The translations under genes and the position numbers were made by a program. The notes under the pieces are model-generated. The model did no database searches. It saw nothing but the letters and a program-made list of their open reading frames with translations, and was not told the origin of the DNA. Positions 1 to 5,688 of a stretch of DNA of 9,227 nt are shown one piece after another. The stretch is from contig JAWXUI010000041.1 in NCBI GenBank assembly GCA_044432805.1, positions 1 to 9,227 on the forward strand. The letters run 5' to 3'. Each line of letters starts with the position of its first letter. Position 1 is the first letter of the stretch. Origin of the DNA: CAYJEO01 sp044432805 (GTDB taxonomy: Bacteria; Bacillota_I; Bacilli_A; RF39; UBA660).

Positions 1-364
1 CTTTTAAACATGCCATGCTTATTCCTAAAATAGCATTAGCGCCATATTTACTTTTATTATCAGTTCCATCTAATTTTATTAATAAATTATCAATACCTTT
101 TTGATCTATTACATCTAATCCAATAAGTTTTGATTTTAACAAATTAACATTTTCAACGGCATTTAAAACACCTTTACCTAAATATCTAGAATCATTATCT
201 CTTAATTCTAAAGCTTCTCTTGAACCAGTTGACGCTCCTGATGGTACAGCTGCTCTTCCTAGTGTTCCGTCTTTTAATATAACATCTACTTCAACAGTAG
301 GATTTCCTCTAGAATCTAATATTTCTCTTACTCTTATATCTTTTATAATTGATTTTTTAAACAT
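1..364 (-). CDS. eno: Enolase, N-terminal part (cut by window edge)
   Basis: Enolase converts 2-phosphoglycerate to phosphoenolpyruvate in glycolysis, in the cytoplasm. Only the first 121 codons of about 430 are present; the gene runs off the left edge, so the catalytic barrel is not visible. The N-terminal domain is clear: EILDSRGNPTVEVDV at residues 14-28, the mobile active-site loop VPSGASTGSREALELRD at 40-56 (Ser42 is the family's Mg-binding serine), RYLGKGVLNAVENVN at 60-74, and KYGANAILGISMA at 106-118. The ATG at 362-364 follows an AGGAGA ribosome binding site at 373-378. The gene lies 86 bp downstream of sufS on the same strand, with a terminator and a -10 box between them, so it probably has its own transcript. 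Identification is certain from motifs. Confidence 0.97.
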   Translation of the reverse strand, partial: MFKKSIIKDIRVREILDSRGNPTVEVDVILKDGTLGRAAVPSGASTGSREALELRDNDSRYLGKGVLNAVENVNLLKSKLIGLDVIDQKGIDNLLIKLDGTDNKSKYGANAILGISMACLK

Positions 365-384
365 ATTTTCACTCTCCTATAATC

Positions 385-413
385 ATTATACAATTAAATA
401 AAAAAAAAAGAAA
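385..413 (-). promoter_or_regulatory. Probable eno promoter
   Basis: On the minus strand a perfect TATAAT box lies at 385-390, about 20 bases before the eno start codon. No good -35 box is present: the hexamer 17 bases upstream (408-413) reads TTTCTT. It overlaps the T-run of the preceding sufS terminator. The -10 box is seen; promoter activity is inferred. Confidence 0.45.
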
Positions 414-429
414 TATTGAATTTCCTTTT
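401..429 (-). terminator. Intrinsic terminator after sufS
   Basis: Minus-strand hairpin: arm AAAGGAAAT (428-420), loop TCAAT (419-415), arm ATTTCTTTT (414-406), nine pairs with one G-T wobble, running into a T-run that ends at 401. It starts about 20 bases after the sufS stop and would separate sufS from eno. The stem is A-T rich and so of moderate strength. Confidence 0.65.
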
Positions 430-450
430 AATAATTTATTATGTAAAGTT

Positions 451-1638
451 TTAAATAATTTCATCTTTTATATTTGCATTATTTAGCTTATCAATTAAAA
501 TATCTATTTCTTCTAAATTATTATAGAAATAAAAACTAATGCGACAAGTATTCTTTATATTTAAATCATCTTTTAAAATTTTAGCACAGTGGTTACCTGC
601 TCTTACACATATATTAAACTTATTTAAATAAATCGCTAAATCCTGTGAAAAAATATCCTTATAGTTAAATGAGATAATTCCAGACTCACTAAACTCATTA
701 TAAATTATAATATTATCAATTAATTTTAATTTTGATAAAGCATAACTTCTAAGTATTGTTTCATATCTTCTAATATTGTCTATTCCAATATTATCTAAAT
801 ATTTTAAAACTGCACCAAAGCCAATAACTCCAGCTATATTCGGAGTCCCTGCTTCTAAACAATGAGGAACTTCATTATAAACTTTTGTTCCATCAGTTTC
901 AAAACTTGCATTCATTCCTCCACCAACAATTACTGGTATTACTTTAGTTAAATCTTTAGCATACAATACTCCAACACCAGTTGGTCCACACATTTTATGA
1001 GCTGAAAAGGCTAAAAAATCAATATCTAAATCTTGCACATCAGTTTTTAAATGCGCTACACTTTGAGCACCATCTACTAATACTTCTATATTTTTTTCAT
1101 GAGCAAATGCCGTTATTTCTTTTATCGGCCTTATATCACCTACTACATTTGTTATATGCGCTAAAGAAATCACTTTTGTTTTATTACTAATTGCTTTTTT
1201 TATATTATCTAAAGTTACTTTTAAATTTTCATCTAGTTTAACAAAAACTATTTTTATTCCTATTTTGTCAACTAACTCATACCAAGGTAATATATTAGAA
1301 GCATGCTCACTTATTGACAAAATTACTTCATCTTCTTTTTTTAAACAATTCATATAATGACCTAAAATAATTTTGTTAATTGAATCAGTAGTGCCACTTG
1401 TAAACGCTATTTGTTTTGTACTTGAAGCATTTATAAATCTTTTTACTTCTTCTCTAGTATCCTCGTAATTACAATCTACTTTCATACTAAAATCATAATC
1501 ACCTCTATGAGCGTTTGCCGTATAATTTGAATAATAGTCACTTATCGATTCTACTAACACTTTTGGTTTTTGTGTTGTTGCTCCATTATCAAAATAAATA
1601 ACATCATTATTAAATATATTAAAATCTTCTCTATGCAT
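451..1638 (-). CDS. sufS: Cysteine desulfurase, SufS type
   Basis: A PLP enzyme that takes sulfur from cysteine, leaving alanine, and holds it as a persulfide for Fe-S cluster assembly or tRNA thiolation. The 395-residue length is usual for group II (SufS/CsdA) desulfurases. Visible motifs: YFDNGATTQKP near the N-terminus, His112 in SEHASN over the cofactor ring, VDGAQ with Asp189 and Gln192, the PLP lysine Lys215 in SAHKMCGPTGVGVLY, and the persulfide cysteine Cys351 in RAGNHCAKIL. The ATG at 1636-1638 is preferred over an upstream in-frame TTG (1666-1668), because a strong GGAGGTG site sits just before the ATG and the TTG would translate through it. No sufB, sufC, sufD or sufU is in the window, so its sulfur acceptor cannot be named. 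It is flanked by a terminator and a divergent HIT gene and is probably transcribed alone. Confidence 0.93.
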   Translation of the reverse strand: MHREDFNIFNNDVIYFDNGATTQKPKVLVESISDYYSNYTANAHRGDYDFSMKVDCNYEDTREEVKRFINASSTKQIAFTSGTTDSINKIILGHYMNCLKKEDEVILSISEHASNILPWYELVDKIGIKIVFVKLDENLKVTLDNIKKAISNKTKVISLAHITNVVGDIRPIKEITAFAHEKNIEVLVDGAQSVAHLKTDVQDLDIDFLAFSAHKMCGPTGVGVLYAKDLTKVIPVIVGGGMNASFETDGTKVYNEVPHCLEAGTPNIAGVIGFGAVLKYLDNIGIDNIRRYETILRSYALSKLKLIDNIIIYNEFSESGIISFNYKDIFSQDLAIYLNKFNICVRAGNHCAKILKDDLNIKNTCRISFYFYNNLEEIDILIDKLNNANIKDEII

Positions 1639-1687
1639 AAATTCACCTCCTATATTAAAGTATTCCAAATTTATTTTTTCTTCTATA

Positions 1688-1714
1688 TTGAATAACTAGA
1701 AGTATTGATATAAT
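1688..1714 (+). promoter_or_regulatory. Candidate promoter for the HIT gene
   Basis: An extended -10 sequence TGATATAAT (1706-1714) is preceded by TTGAAT (1688-1693) with a short 15-base spacer. Transcription from here would start near 1721 and give a leader of about 115 bases containing the hairpin at 1784-1806. A second TATAAT at 1815-1820 is closer to the gene but has no recognisable -35, and would start transcription inside the ribosome binding site, so I rank it lower. Confidence 0.4.
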
Positions 1715-1752
1715 TTTAACATATTTTTTGTATATTTAAAATAAATATATAC

Positions 1753-1781
1753 ATTATAAAATAGAATATTCGCAGATATTC
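1753..1781 (-). promoter_or_regulatory. Possible sufS promoter with inverted repeat
   Basis: On the minus strand TATAAT lies at 1753-1758, 115 bases upstream of the sufS ATG, with no good -35 box. Immediately upstream is an inverted repeat, GAATAT and ATATTC separated by six bases (1764-1781), in the place where a repressor or activator could act on this divergent region. The bases are seen; any regulator is unknown and the regulatory role is inference. Confidence 0.3.
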
Positions 1782-1783
1782 AC

Positions 1784-1806
1784 AAAAAAGGTTTTCCTTT
1801 TTTTTT
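1784..1806 (+). terminator. Terminator-like hairpin upstream of the HIT gene
   Basis: A perfect stem AAAAAAGG (1784-1791), loop TTTT, then CCTTTTTT (1796-1803) running on in T to 1806. It is 30 bases before the HIT start codon, and no plus-strand gene ends before it. If the promoter at 1688-1714 is used, it lies in the leader and could attenuate expression. It may also stop minus-strand read-through toward sufS, or be a relic of a lost gene. Confidence 0.5.
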
Positions 1807-1836
1807 ATTTATTATATAATTTTATTAGGTGATTAT

Positions 1837-2205
1837 ATGGATTGTTTATTTTGTAAAATTGTTAATAAAGAAATAGAAAGTAATATTATCTATGAAAATG
1901 ATTTGTTTTTAGTGTTTTTAGATGCTTTCCCTGATGCTGTTGGTCATATGCTAATTATTCCAAAAAAACATATTAAAGATATAAGTGAAATGGATAAAGA
2001 AACATTTTCCAATATGTTAGAAGTAATTAATAAAATGAAAGTTTTATTAGAAGAAAAGTTAAATATCGACGGTCTTACTTTAATACAAAACAATGGAATA
2101 GCACAAGAAATAATGCATTTTCATTTACATTTGAAACCAAGTTATAAAAAAGAAATTAATTTATCAATAAAAGAAGTTTATAGCATTTTAAAAGAAACAA
2201 ATTAA
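1837..2205 (+). CDS. HIT-family (histidine triad) hydrolase
   Basis: Small cytoplasmic nucleotide-binding protein of the histidine-triad superfamily; relatives hydrolyse nucleoside phosphoramidates or AMP-linked substrates, but the substrate here cannot be read from sequence. The N-terminal CLFCKIVNKEIES (residues 3-15) is the usual HIT opening, including a CxxC pair; LDAFPDAVGHMLIIPKKH (28-45) is the core strand region; the active-site triad is H94-F-H96-L-H98 in QEIMHFHLHLKP. The common AGQ before the triad reads IAQ, one of the few departures from the family. At 122 residues it is shorter than the usual 135-145, with a reduced C-terminal tail. AGGTG (1827-1831) lies five bases before the ATG. 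It is the only plus-strand gene here and converges on lepB, sharing a bidirectional terminator with it. Confidence 0.92.
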   Translation: MDCLFCKIVNKEIESNIIYENDLFLVFLDAFPDAVGHMLIIPKKHIKDISEMDKETFSNMLEVINKMKVLLEEKLNIDGLTLIQNNGIAQEIMHFHLHLKPSYKKEINLSIKEVYSILKETN

Positions 2206-2216
2206 TGTTTCTTTTT
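2190..2216. terminator. Bidirectional terminator between the HIT gene and lepB
   Basis: A perfect 10-bp stem, AAAAGAAACA (2190-2199) and TGTTTCTTTT (2206-2215), with loop AATTAA holding the HIT stop codon TAA (2203-2205). The lepB stop (2215-2217 on the minus strand) is at the other foot. Both strands end in T-rich tracts, so one hairpin probably serves both convergent genes. Confidence 0.8.
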
Positions 2217-2703
2217 ATTTTACAAAACTAATTTCATTAAGAGGATATATTCTTAAACTTACGGTTCCTAAAATATCTTCTTCTTTTATAAATCCTATTG
2301 TTCTACTATCTGTTGAATTATCTCTATTATCCCCCATAACAAAATAATAACCATCTGGTATTACATTAAAACCTAATTGTGTTATATCAAAATCTAGTGT
2401 TACATCAGTTATAAAGTTTTCTTCAACTAATTCGTTGTTTATATATAAATCACCATCAACATATTTAACATGGTCCCCAGAAAAACCAATAATTCTTTTT
2501 ACTAATAAAGAATTATTATATTCTAATACAACAACATCAAATAAATCATAGCCAAAATTAAGTTTGTTTAAAATTAATACATCACCATCATATAAAGTTT
2601 CGGTCATTGATGAACCTTTTACAACAACTGGTGTCACTACAAATGAACGAATGATAATTACTGAAAGTATAATTATTATATAACTTATAATTTCTTTTTT
2701 CAT
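2215..2703 (-). CDS. lepB: Signal peptidase I
   Basis: Membrane-bound serine protease that removes signal peptides from secreted proteins on the outer face of the membrane. One N-terminal membrane anchor is seen at about residues 5-23, as in Gram-positive Sip enzymes. The catalytic dyad is Ser32 (in GSSMTETL) and Lys69 (in LLVKRIIG); the C-terminal box GDNRDNSTDSRTIGFI is at 124-139. The proline usual after the serine (SMxPTL) is replaced by glutamate, giving SMTETL, a mild oddity. Length 162 residues is at the short end for the family. The ATG at 2701-2703 has AGAGGG at 2708-2713. It follows rplS by 37 bases, with a hairpin between them, so it is probably expressed by read-through at a reduced level. 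It would not process the lipoprotein at 5689-6528, which needs the type II enzyme. Confidence 0.94.
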   Translation of the reverse strand: MKKEIISYIIIILSVIIIRSFVVTPVVVKGSSMTETLYDGDVLILNKLNFGYDLFDVVVLEYNNSLLVKRIIGFSGDHVKYVDGDLYINNELVEENFITDVTLDFDITQLGFNVIPDGYYFVMGDNRDNSTDSRTIGFIKEEDILGTVSLRIYPLNEISFVK

Positions 2704-2719
2704 ATAACCCTCTTTAGCA

Positions 2720-2742
2720 AAAATAAGGCTATTAGCCTTATT
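2720..2742 (-). terminator. Hairpin between rplS and lepB
   Basis: Minus-strand stem AATAAGGCT (2742-2734), loop AAT, arm AGCCTTATT (2730-2722), then T residues. Nine perfect pairs with a GGC/GCC core; the left arm includes the last two bases of the rplS stop codon. Since lepB has no obvious promoter in the 37-base gap, this is probably a partial terminator that lets abundant rplS transcription fall to a lower lepB level. Confidence 0.75.
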
Positions 2743-3091
2743 AGTTTCTTTCTTTGATTTTTGGTTTTTTAGTCATGCTTCTAACATATCCTAATTTAGC
2801 TTGTCTAACTTTACCTTTTCTTACTACTGTTATAGAATCAATAACAGGTGTATTTAATGGGAAAGTTCTTTCAACTCCAACACCACCAGAAATTTTTCTT
2901 ACTATGAAATTTCTTCCAATTCCAGAACCTTGAATAGCCATTACTAGCCCTTCGAAGTTTTGAACTCTTTCTCTTTCTTTTGTTCCAGTTTTTTCTTTGA
3001 TTTTAACACCAACAATAATAGTGTCTCCAACTTGGAATTCAGGAAGATCTGTTCTGATTTGGTTTTCTGTGATTTTTTGTAATAAATTCAT
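2741..3091 (-). CDS. rplS: 50S ribosomal protein L19
   Basis: Structural protein of the large ribosomal subunit, close to the interface with the 30S subunit. The 116-residue length is normal. The family core is plain: DLPEFQVGDTIIVGVKI (residues 15-31), RERVQNFEGLVMA (40-52), GIGRNFIVRKISGGVGVERTFPL (57-79), and the basic end KGKVRQAKLGYVRS (92-105). The ATG at 3089-3091 follows a strong AAAAGGAGTGA ribosome binding site. The gene has its own near-consensus promoter at 3154-3183 and a leader that can fold, fitting autoregulation by L19. Its place after trmD follows the conserved rimM-trmD-rplS order, here with an extra unknown gene inserted. Confidence 0.98.
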   Translation of the reverse strand: MNLLQKITENQIRTDLPEFQVGDTIIVGVKIKEKTGTKERERVQNFEGLVMAIQGSGIGRNFIVRKISGGVGVERTFPLNTPVIDSITVVRKGKVRQAKLGYVRSMTKKPKIKERN

Positions 3092-3114
3092 AAGTCACTC
3101 CTTTTCTAATTAAT

Positions 3115-3147
3115 ACTGGTCATTATCAATAATATAAGCGGACCAAC
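3115..3147 (-). promoter_or_regulatory. Putative L19 leader hairpin in the rplS 5' UTR
   Basis: In the predicted rplS leader GTTGGTC (3147-3141) pairs with GACCAGT (3121-3115), five Watson-Crick pairs plus two wobbles, around an interior that can form a short TTAT/ATAA hairpin. The mRNA start predicted from the promoter is near 3147, so the fold would occupy the very 5' end. A ribosomal L19 leader motif at this place is known in low-GC Gram-positives; assignment to that family is by position and pairing only, not by a covariance search. Confidence 0.45.
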
Positions 3148-3153
3148 TAAGAC

Positions 3154-3183
3154 ATTATAACATATAGTTTATATAATTGTAAA
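3154..3183 (-). promoter_or_regulatory. rplS promoter
   Basis: On the minus strand: -35 TTTACA (3183-3178), an 18-base spacer, and an extended -10 TGTTATAAT (3162-3154). This is the closest match to a housekeeping sigma consensus on the left side of the window. The -35 box starts only seven bases after the stop codon of the upstream unknown gene. Confidence 0.75.
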
Positions 3184-3189
3184 CATTTT

Positions 3190-3702
3190 TTATCTGCTTC
3201 TTTTATGTTCCATTTCAAATTCTTCTTCGTAATCTAAATATTCATCATAAAACGTTTCTTCATAAACAGGTTCTTTGATAACTTCTTCATATTCTTTTTC
3301 AAAAACTCGACTTTGCAAAAACATTTTAGCTTTTAATTCATGTTCTAAAAGTTCTATTTTTTTAATTAATAATTCTATATATTTTTCTTCTAAATAAATT
3401 CTATATTTATTATCTACTATTGCTTTATATCTTTTTAAATCAGTTAAAACCTCATTTAAGGACTCATCACTTTCTTCTTCTTCTAAAAGATCAATAATAT
3501 ATTGTAGATAAATGTTTAATTTCCTTTTTATTTTTTTCTTTAAAAGTTTTTCTATAAAGTTAGGTTTTATTATTAATAGTTTATCTACTTTTATACCTTT
3601 ATAAATTACTTTTTTAGGTTTTAATCTTAGGCCTTTTAATTTCTTTTTTTCAAGATCAGATCGTTTTTCATAATCTTTTTTTATCAAAATATAATCAGTC
3701 AC
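3190..3702 (-). CDS. Conserved-position charged protein of unknown function
   Basis: Not recognised. A 170-residue soluble protein with no signal peptide, membrane segment or enzyme motif that I can see. It has three zones: a strongly basic N-terminal part (residues 1-61, many KK pairs, LKGLRLKPKKVIYKGIK), a helical and probably coiled-coil middle (62-130) with an EEEESDES insert at 74-81, and a very acidic, tyrosine-rich tail (134-166) ending HKRSR. The split charge suggests RNA or ribosome binding with an acidic arm, but this is inference. GTG at 3700-3702 is preferred to the GTG at 3709-3711, because AAGGTGA lies five bases before the former and contains the latter. The start overlaps the trmD stop by eight bases, so translation is probably coupled. 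The place between trmD and rplS suggests a link to ribosome or tRNA maturation. Confidence 0.8.
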   Translation of the reverse strand: MTDYILIKKDYEKRSDLEKKKLKGLRLKPKKVIYKGIKVDKLLIIKPNFIEKLLKKKIKRKLNIYLQYIIDLLEEEESDESLNEVLTDLKRYKAIVDNKYRIYLEEKYIELLIKKIELLEHELKAKMFLQSRVFEKEYEEVIKEPVYEETFYDEYLDYEEEFEMEHKRSR

Positions 3703-4375
3703 TAAAATCACCTTTTTCTATTAAATCAGGCCTTCTTTGCTTAGTTTTTAAAATGCTTTGTTCTAAACGCCATTTTTTTATATTTTCGTGATGCCCAGAC
3801 AATAAAACTTCTGGGACTTCTAATCCATTATAATTATTTGGTTTTGTATAAACTGGATAATCCAGTAAGTTATTATTAAAGGAATCATTTAAATGTGATT
3901 CTTCTTTTATTGCATCATCTAGTAATCTAACAACACTATCAGTTATAACCATGCTAGCCAGTTCTCCACCAGTTAAAACATAATCACCAATACTTATCTC
4001 TTCATCTACAATAGTTCTAATACGTTCATCAAAACCTTCATAATGACCACATATTAAAATTAAGTGTTCTTCACATTTTAATTGATAAGCTTTTTTTTGT
4101 TTATAGCTTACTCCTTGTGGAGACATTAATATTACTTTTGTATTTTCTTTTTTTAAATCATTTACAGCATCAAATATTGGTTGTGGCATTAATACCATTC
4201 CACTTCCTCCACCAATACTATAATCATCTACTTTTTTATGTTTATTTGTTGAATAATCCCTTATGTTAATAACATTTATTTCAACTTTTCCCTTTTCTAA
4301 TGTTTTTTTAATAATTGAAGTATTTAAAAATCCATCAAACATTTCTGGAAAAAGAGTTAAAATATCAATCTTCAT
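3695..4375 (-). CDS. trmD: tRNA (guanine-37-N1)-methyltransferase
   Basis: Uses S-adenosylmethionine to methylate G37 next to the anticodon, preventing +1 frameshifts; an essential SPOUT enzyme that works as a dimer. 226 residues, slightly shorter than the usual 240-250. Motifs: MKIDILTLFPEMF (1-13), DDYSIGGGSGMVL (50-62), the trefoil-knot strand LILICGHYEGFDERI (105-119), EISIGDYVLTGGELASMV (126-143), and the catalytic region with Arg150 and Asp164 in NDSFNNNLLDYPVYTKP. C-terminal helical domain ends near KTKQRRPDL. The ATG at 4373-4375 overlaps the end of rimM by 11 bases, with AAAGGAT inside rimM as ribosome binding site. The gene ends in TGA, overlapping the next gene. Confidence 0.98.
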   Translation of the reverse strand: MKIDILTLFPEMFDGFLNTSIIKKTLEKGKVEINVINIRDYSTNKHKKVDDYSIGGGSGMVLMPQPIFDAVNDLKKENTKVILMSPQGVSYKQKKAYQLKCEEHLILICGHYEGFDERIRTIVDEEISIGDYVLTGGELASMVITDSVVRLLDDAIKEESHLNDSFNNNLLDYPVYTKPNNYNGLEVPEVLLSGHHENIKKWRLEQSILKTKQRRPDLIEKGDFSD

Positions 4376-4847
4376 CTATTAATCCTTTTATTGCATTTAT
4401 GTATATTTTTTTGTTTTCTATTTTCAAAACAAATTCTTTTATATTTGGGATTAAACTTTTTTTATTTTCATTTGTTATTTCTAATAAATCATTTGCTTTG
4501 TTTTTTATTACATTTGTAACAAAACCGATAGTCTTATCATTACTAATAACTTCTAGACCAATTAAATCTTCGTCTAAAAGTCCAGAAAATTCTATTTTTT
4601 CTTTATCAATAAAAACATCATATCCTTTATACATTAATATGTCATTTATATTATTTATATTTTTTAGAGTTAACATATCATAATTTTTATGCACTCGATA
4701 AGTTTCAATAATAAAATTTTTATTATTAATTACTACTTCTATTCCTTTTTTAAATACATCATTTTTAAACTTAAAATCAGATAATAGTCTAATTTCACCT
4801 TTTATTCCATGTGTATTTACAAATTTACCTATTTTAATTAATTTCAA
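4365..4847 (-). CDS. rimM: Ribosome maturation factor RimM
   Basis: Assists assembly of the 30S subunit head through protein S19. 160 residues against a usual 165-175. The N-terminal barrel has GKFVNTHGIKGEIRL (residues 7-21), and the C-terminal PRC-barrel has DEDLIGLEV (92-100), LIPNIKEFVLKI (132-143) and the closing I-GLIDED. The start is TTG at 4845-4847: an AGGTGA site lies five bases upstream and no in-frame ATG occurs before residue 58. That AGGTGA overlaps the TGA stop of the preceding SpoU-family gene, and its own end overlaps trmD, so all three look translationally coupled. Order rimM-trmD is conserved across bacteria. Confidence 0.95.
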   Translation of the reverse strand: MKLIKIGKFVNTHGIKGEIRLLSDFKFKNDVFKKGIEVVINNKNFIIETYRVHKNYDMLTLKNINNINDILMYKGYDVFIDKEKIEFSGLLDEDLIGLEVISNDKTIGFVTNVIKNKANDLLEITNENKKSLIPNIKEFVLKIENKKIYINAIKGLIDED

Positions 4848-4852
4848 TCAAA

Positions 4853-5572
4853 TCACCTACTAAATTCATATAATATTATACTTGTCGCGACCGCAACATT
4901 TAAACTTTCAACAGAATTGTTCATTTTGATAAATACAAACTCGTCACACGCATCTAAAATTTCTTTTTTTACACCTGTGCCTTCATTTCCCATTATTATA
5001 GCAAATTTTTCACAAATTTCAACATTTTTTATGTTTTTTGCGTCATTTAATCTAGTACCAATTATTTTTACACCGTCAGTCTTTAATTTTTCAATTTCAT
5101 CCATAATATCAGTTATAATAATGTTTGTATTAAAAATCATTCCTTGTGTTGCTCTTATAACTTTTGAATTATATAAATCTACACAGTCTTTGCTTAAAAT
5201 AATTGTATCTATATCAAATGCTTTTGCCGATCTAATAATAGTTCCTAAATTACCTGGGTCTTGTACATTATCTAATATAACAATTTTTTCTCCTATATTT
5301 TTATTTTCCTTTTTTCTACATATACCAATCATATTTGGAGTTTGCAATTCAGATAAATAAGCCATTACGGTATTATTTACATACATTATATTTTTATAAT
5401 TATATGTACTATCTTCAAGCAATATTAAAGTTTCTAAATATCCATGTTTTATTGCTTCTTCAATCAGATGTTCCCCTTCAATTAAAAACAAAGATTCCTT
5501 ATCTCTATGTTTTTTTTCTTTTAATTTATTTATTTGTTTTATTTTTTTATTTTCTATTGAAGTATAAACCAC
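4853..5572 (-). CDS. TrmH/SpoU-family RNA 2'-O-methyltransferase (YsgA-like)
   Basis: S-adenosylmethionine-dependent methyltransferase of the SPOUT class that methylates a ribose 2'-OH in rRNA or tRNA; which nucleotide cannot be read here. 239 residues, with an N-terminal substrate-binding domain (KIKQINKLKEKKHR, then FLIEGEHLIEEAI at 29-41) and the C-terminal knot: motif 1 NVQDPGNLGTIIRSA (102-116, catalytic Arg114), motif 2 FAIIMGNEGTGVKKEIL (190-206), motif 3 KMNNSVESLNVAVATSI (216-232). The closest named relative by architecture is B. subtilis YsgA. GTG at 5570-5572 is chosen over the GTG at 5579-5581, because AGGTGA stands five bases before it and that upstream codon lies inside this site. 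It heads the operon with rimM, trmD and the unknown gene. Confidence 0.92.
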   Translation of the reverse strand: MVYTSIENKKIKQINKLKEKKHRDKESLFLIEGEHLIEEAIKHGYLETLILLEDSTYNYKNIMYVNNTVMAYLSELQTPNMIGICRKKENKNIGEKIVILDNVQDPGNLGTIIRSAKAFDIDTIILSKDCVDLYNSKVIRATQGMIFNTNIIITDIMDEIEKLKTDGVKIIGTRLNDAKNIKNVEICEKFAIIMGNEGTGVKKEILDACDEFVFIKMNNSVESLNVAVATSIILYEFSR

Positions 5573-5589
5573 ATTAATCACCTATATAA

Positions 5590-5618
5590 ATTATAACAAA
5601 AATTGTCTTTTAAGTAAA
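5590..5618 (-). promoter_or_regulatory. Promoter of the SpoU gene-rimM-trmD operon
   Basis: On the minus strand: -35 TTTACT (5618-5613), a 17-base spacer and an extended -10 TGTTATAAT (5598-5590). The first two bases of the -35 are the last two of the 44-bp repeat copy, so the repeat ends exactly at this promoter. Transcription should start about 10 bases before the SpoU-family gene's start codon. Confidence 0.7.
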
Positions 5619-5660
5619 ATAAAAAAAGGACTATAATTGTCCTATCATTGAATGTTTTTT
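5617..5660. repeat. 44-bp direct repeat, left copy (orphan miaB 3' end)
   Basis: Identical base for base to 6590-6633. On the minus strand it reads the last miaB codons (KKHSMIGQL and stop), the terminator hairpin and its T-run, but no miaB precedes it. It lies 28 bases beyond the stop codon of the lipoprotein gene and directly abuts the SpoU-gene promoter. Identity ends sharply at both sides (5616 and 5661). Confidence 0.95.
5621..5643 (-). terminator. Terminator after the lipoprotein gene (repeat copy)
   Basis: Minus-strand AGGAC (5643-5639), loop of seven bases, GTCCT (5631-5627), then a T-run to 5621. It is the same hairpin as the one ending miaB, carried by the 44-bp repeat, and would end the lipoprotein transcript before the SpoU-gene promoter. 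The stem is only five pairs. Confidence 0.6.
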
Positions 5661-5688
5661 CATTTAGATTTTAGATTTTTATTTTATA

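Noticed and set aside
981..1190. Plus-strand open frame inside sufS, and another at 7592-7879 inside miaB
   Set aside because: Both lie wholly opposite conserved coding sequence and have the biased composition of antisense frames.
1639..1668. TTG at 1666-1668 as the sufS start, adding ten residues
   Set aside because: The added codons run straight through the GGAGGTG ribosome binding site that serves the ATG at 1636-1638, and the family's N-terminus fits the shorter form.
4315..5577. Several plus-strand open frames of 80-147 codons opposite rimM, trmD and the SpoU-family gene
   Set aside because: They are antisense to well-identified genes, rich in Phe, Ile, Leu and Ser as expected from the complement of A-rich codons, have no ribosome binding sites, and show no family motif.
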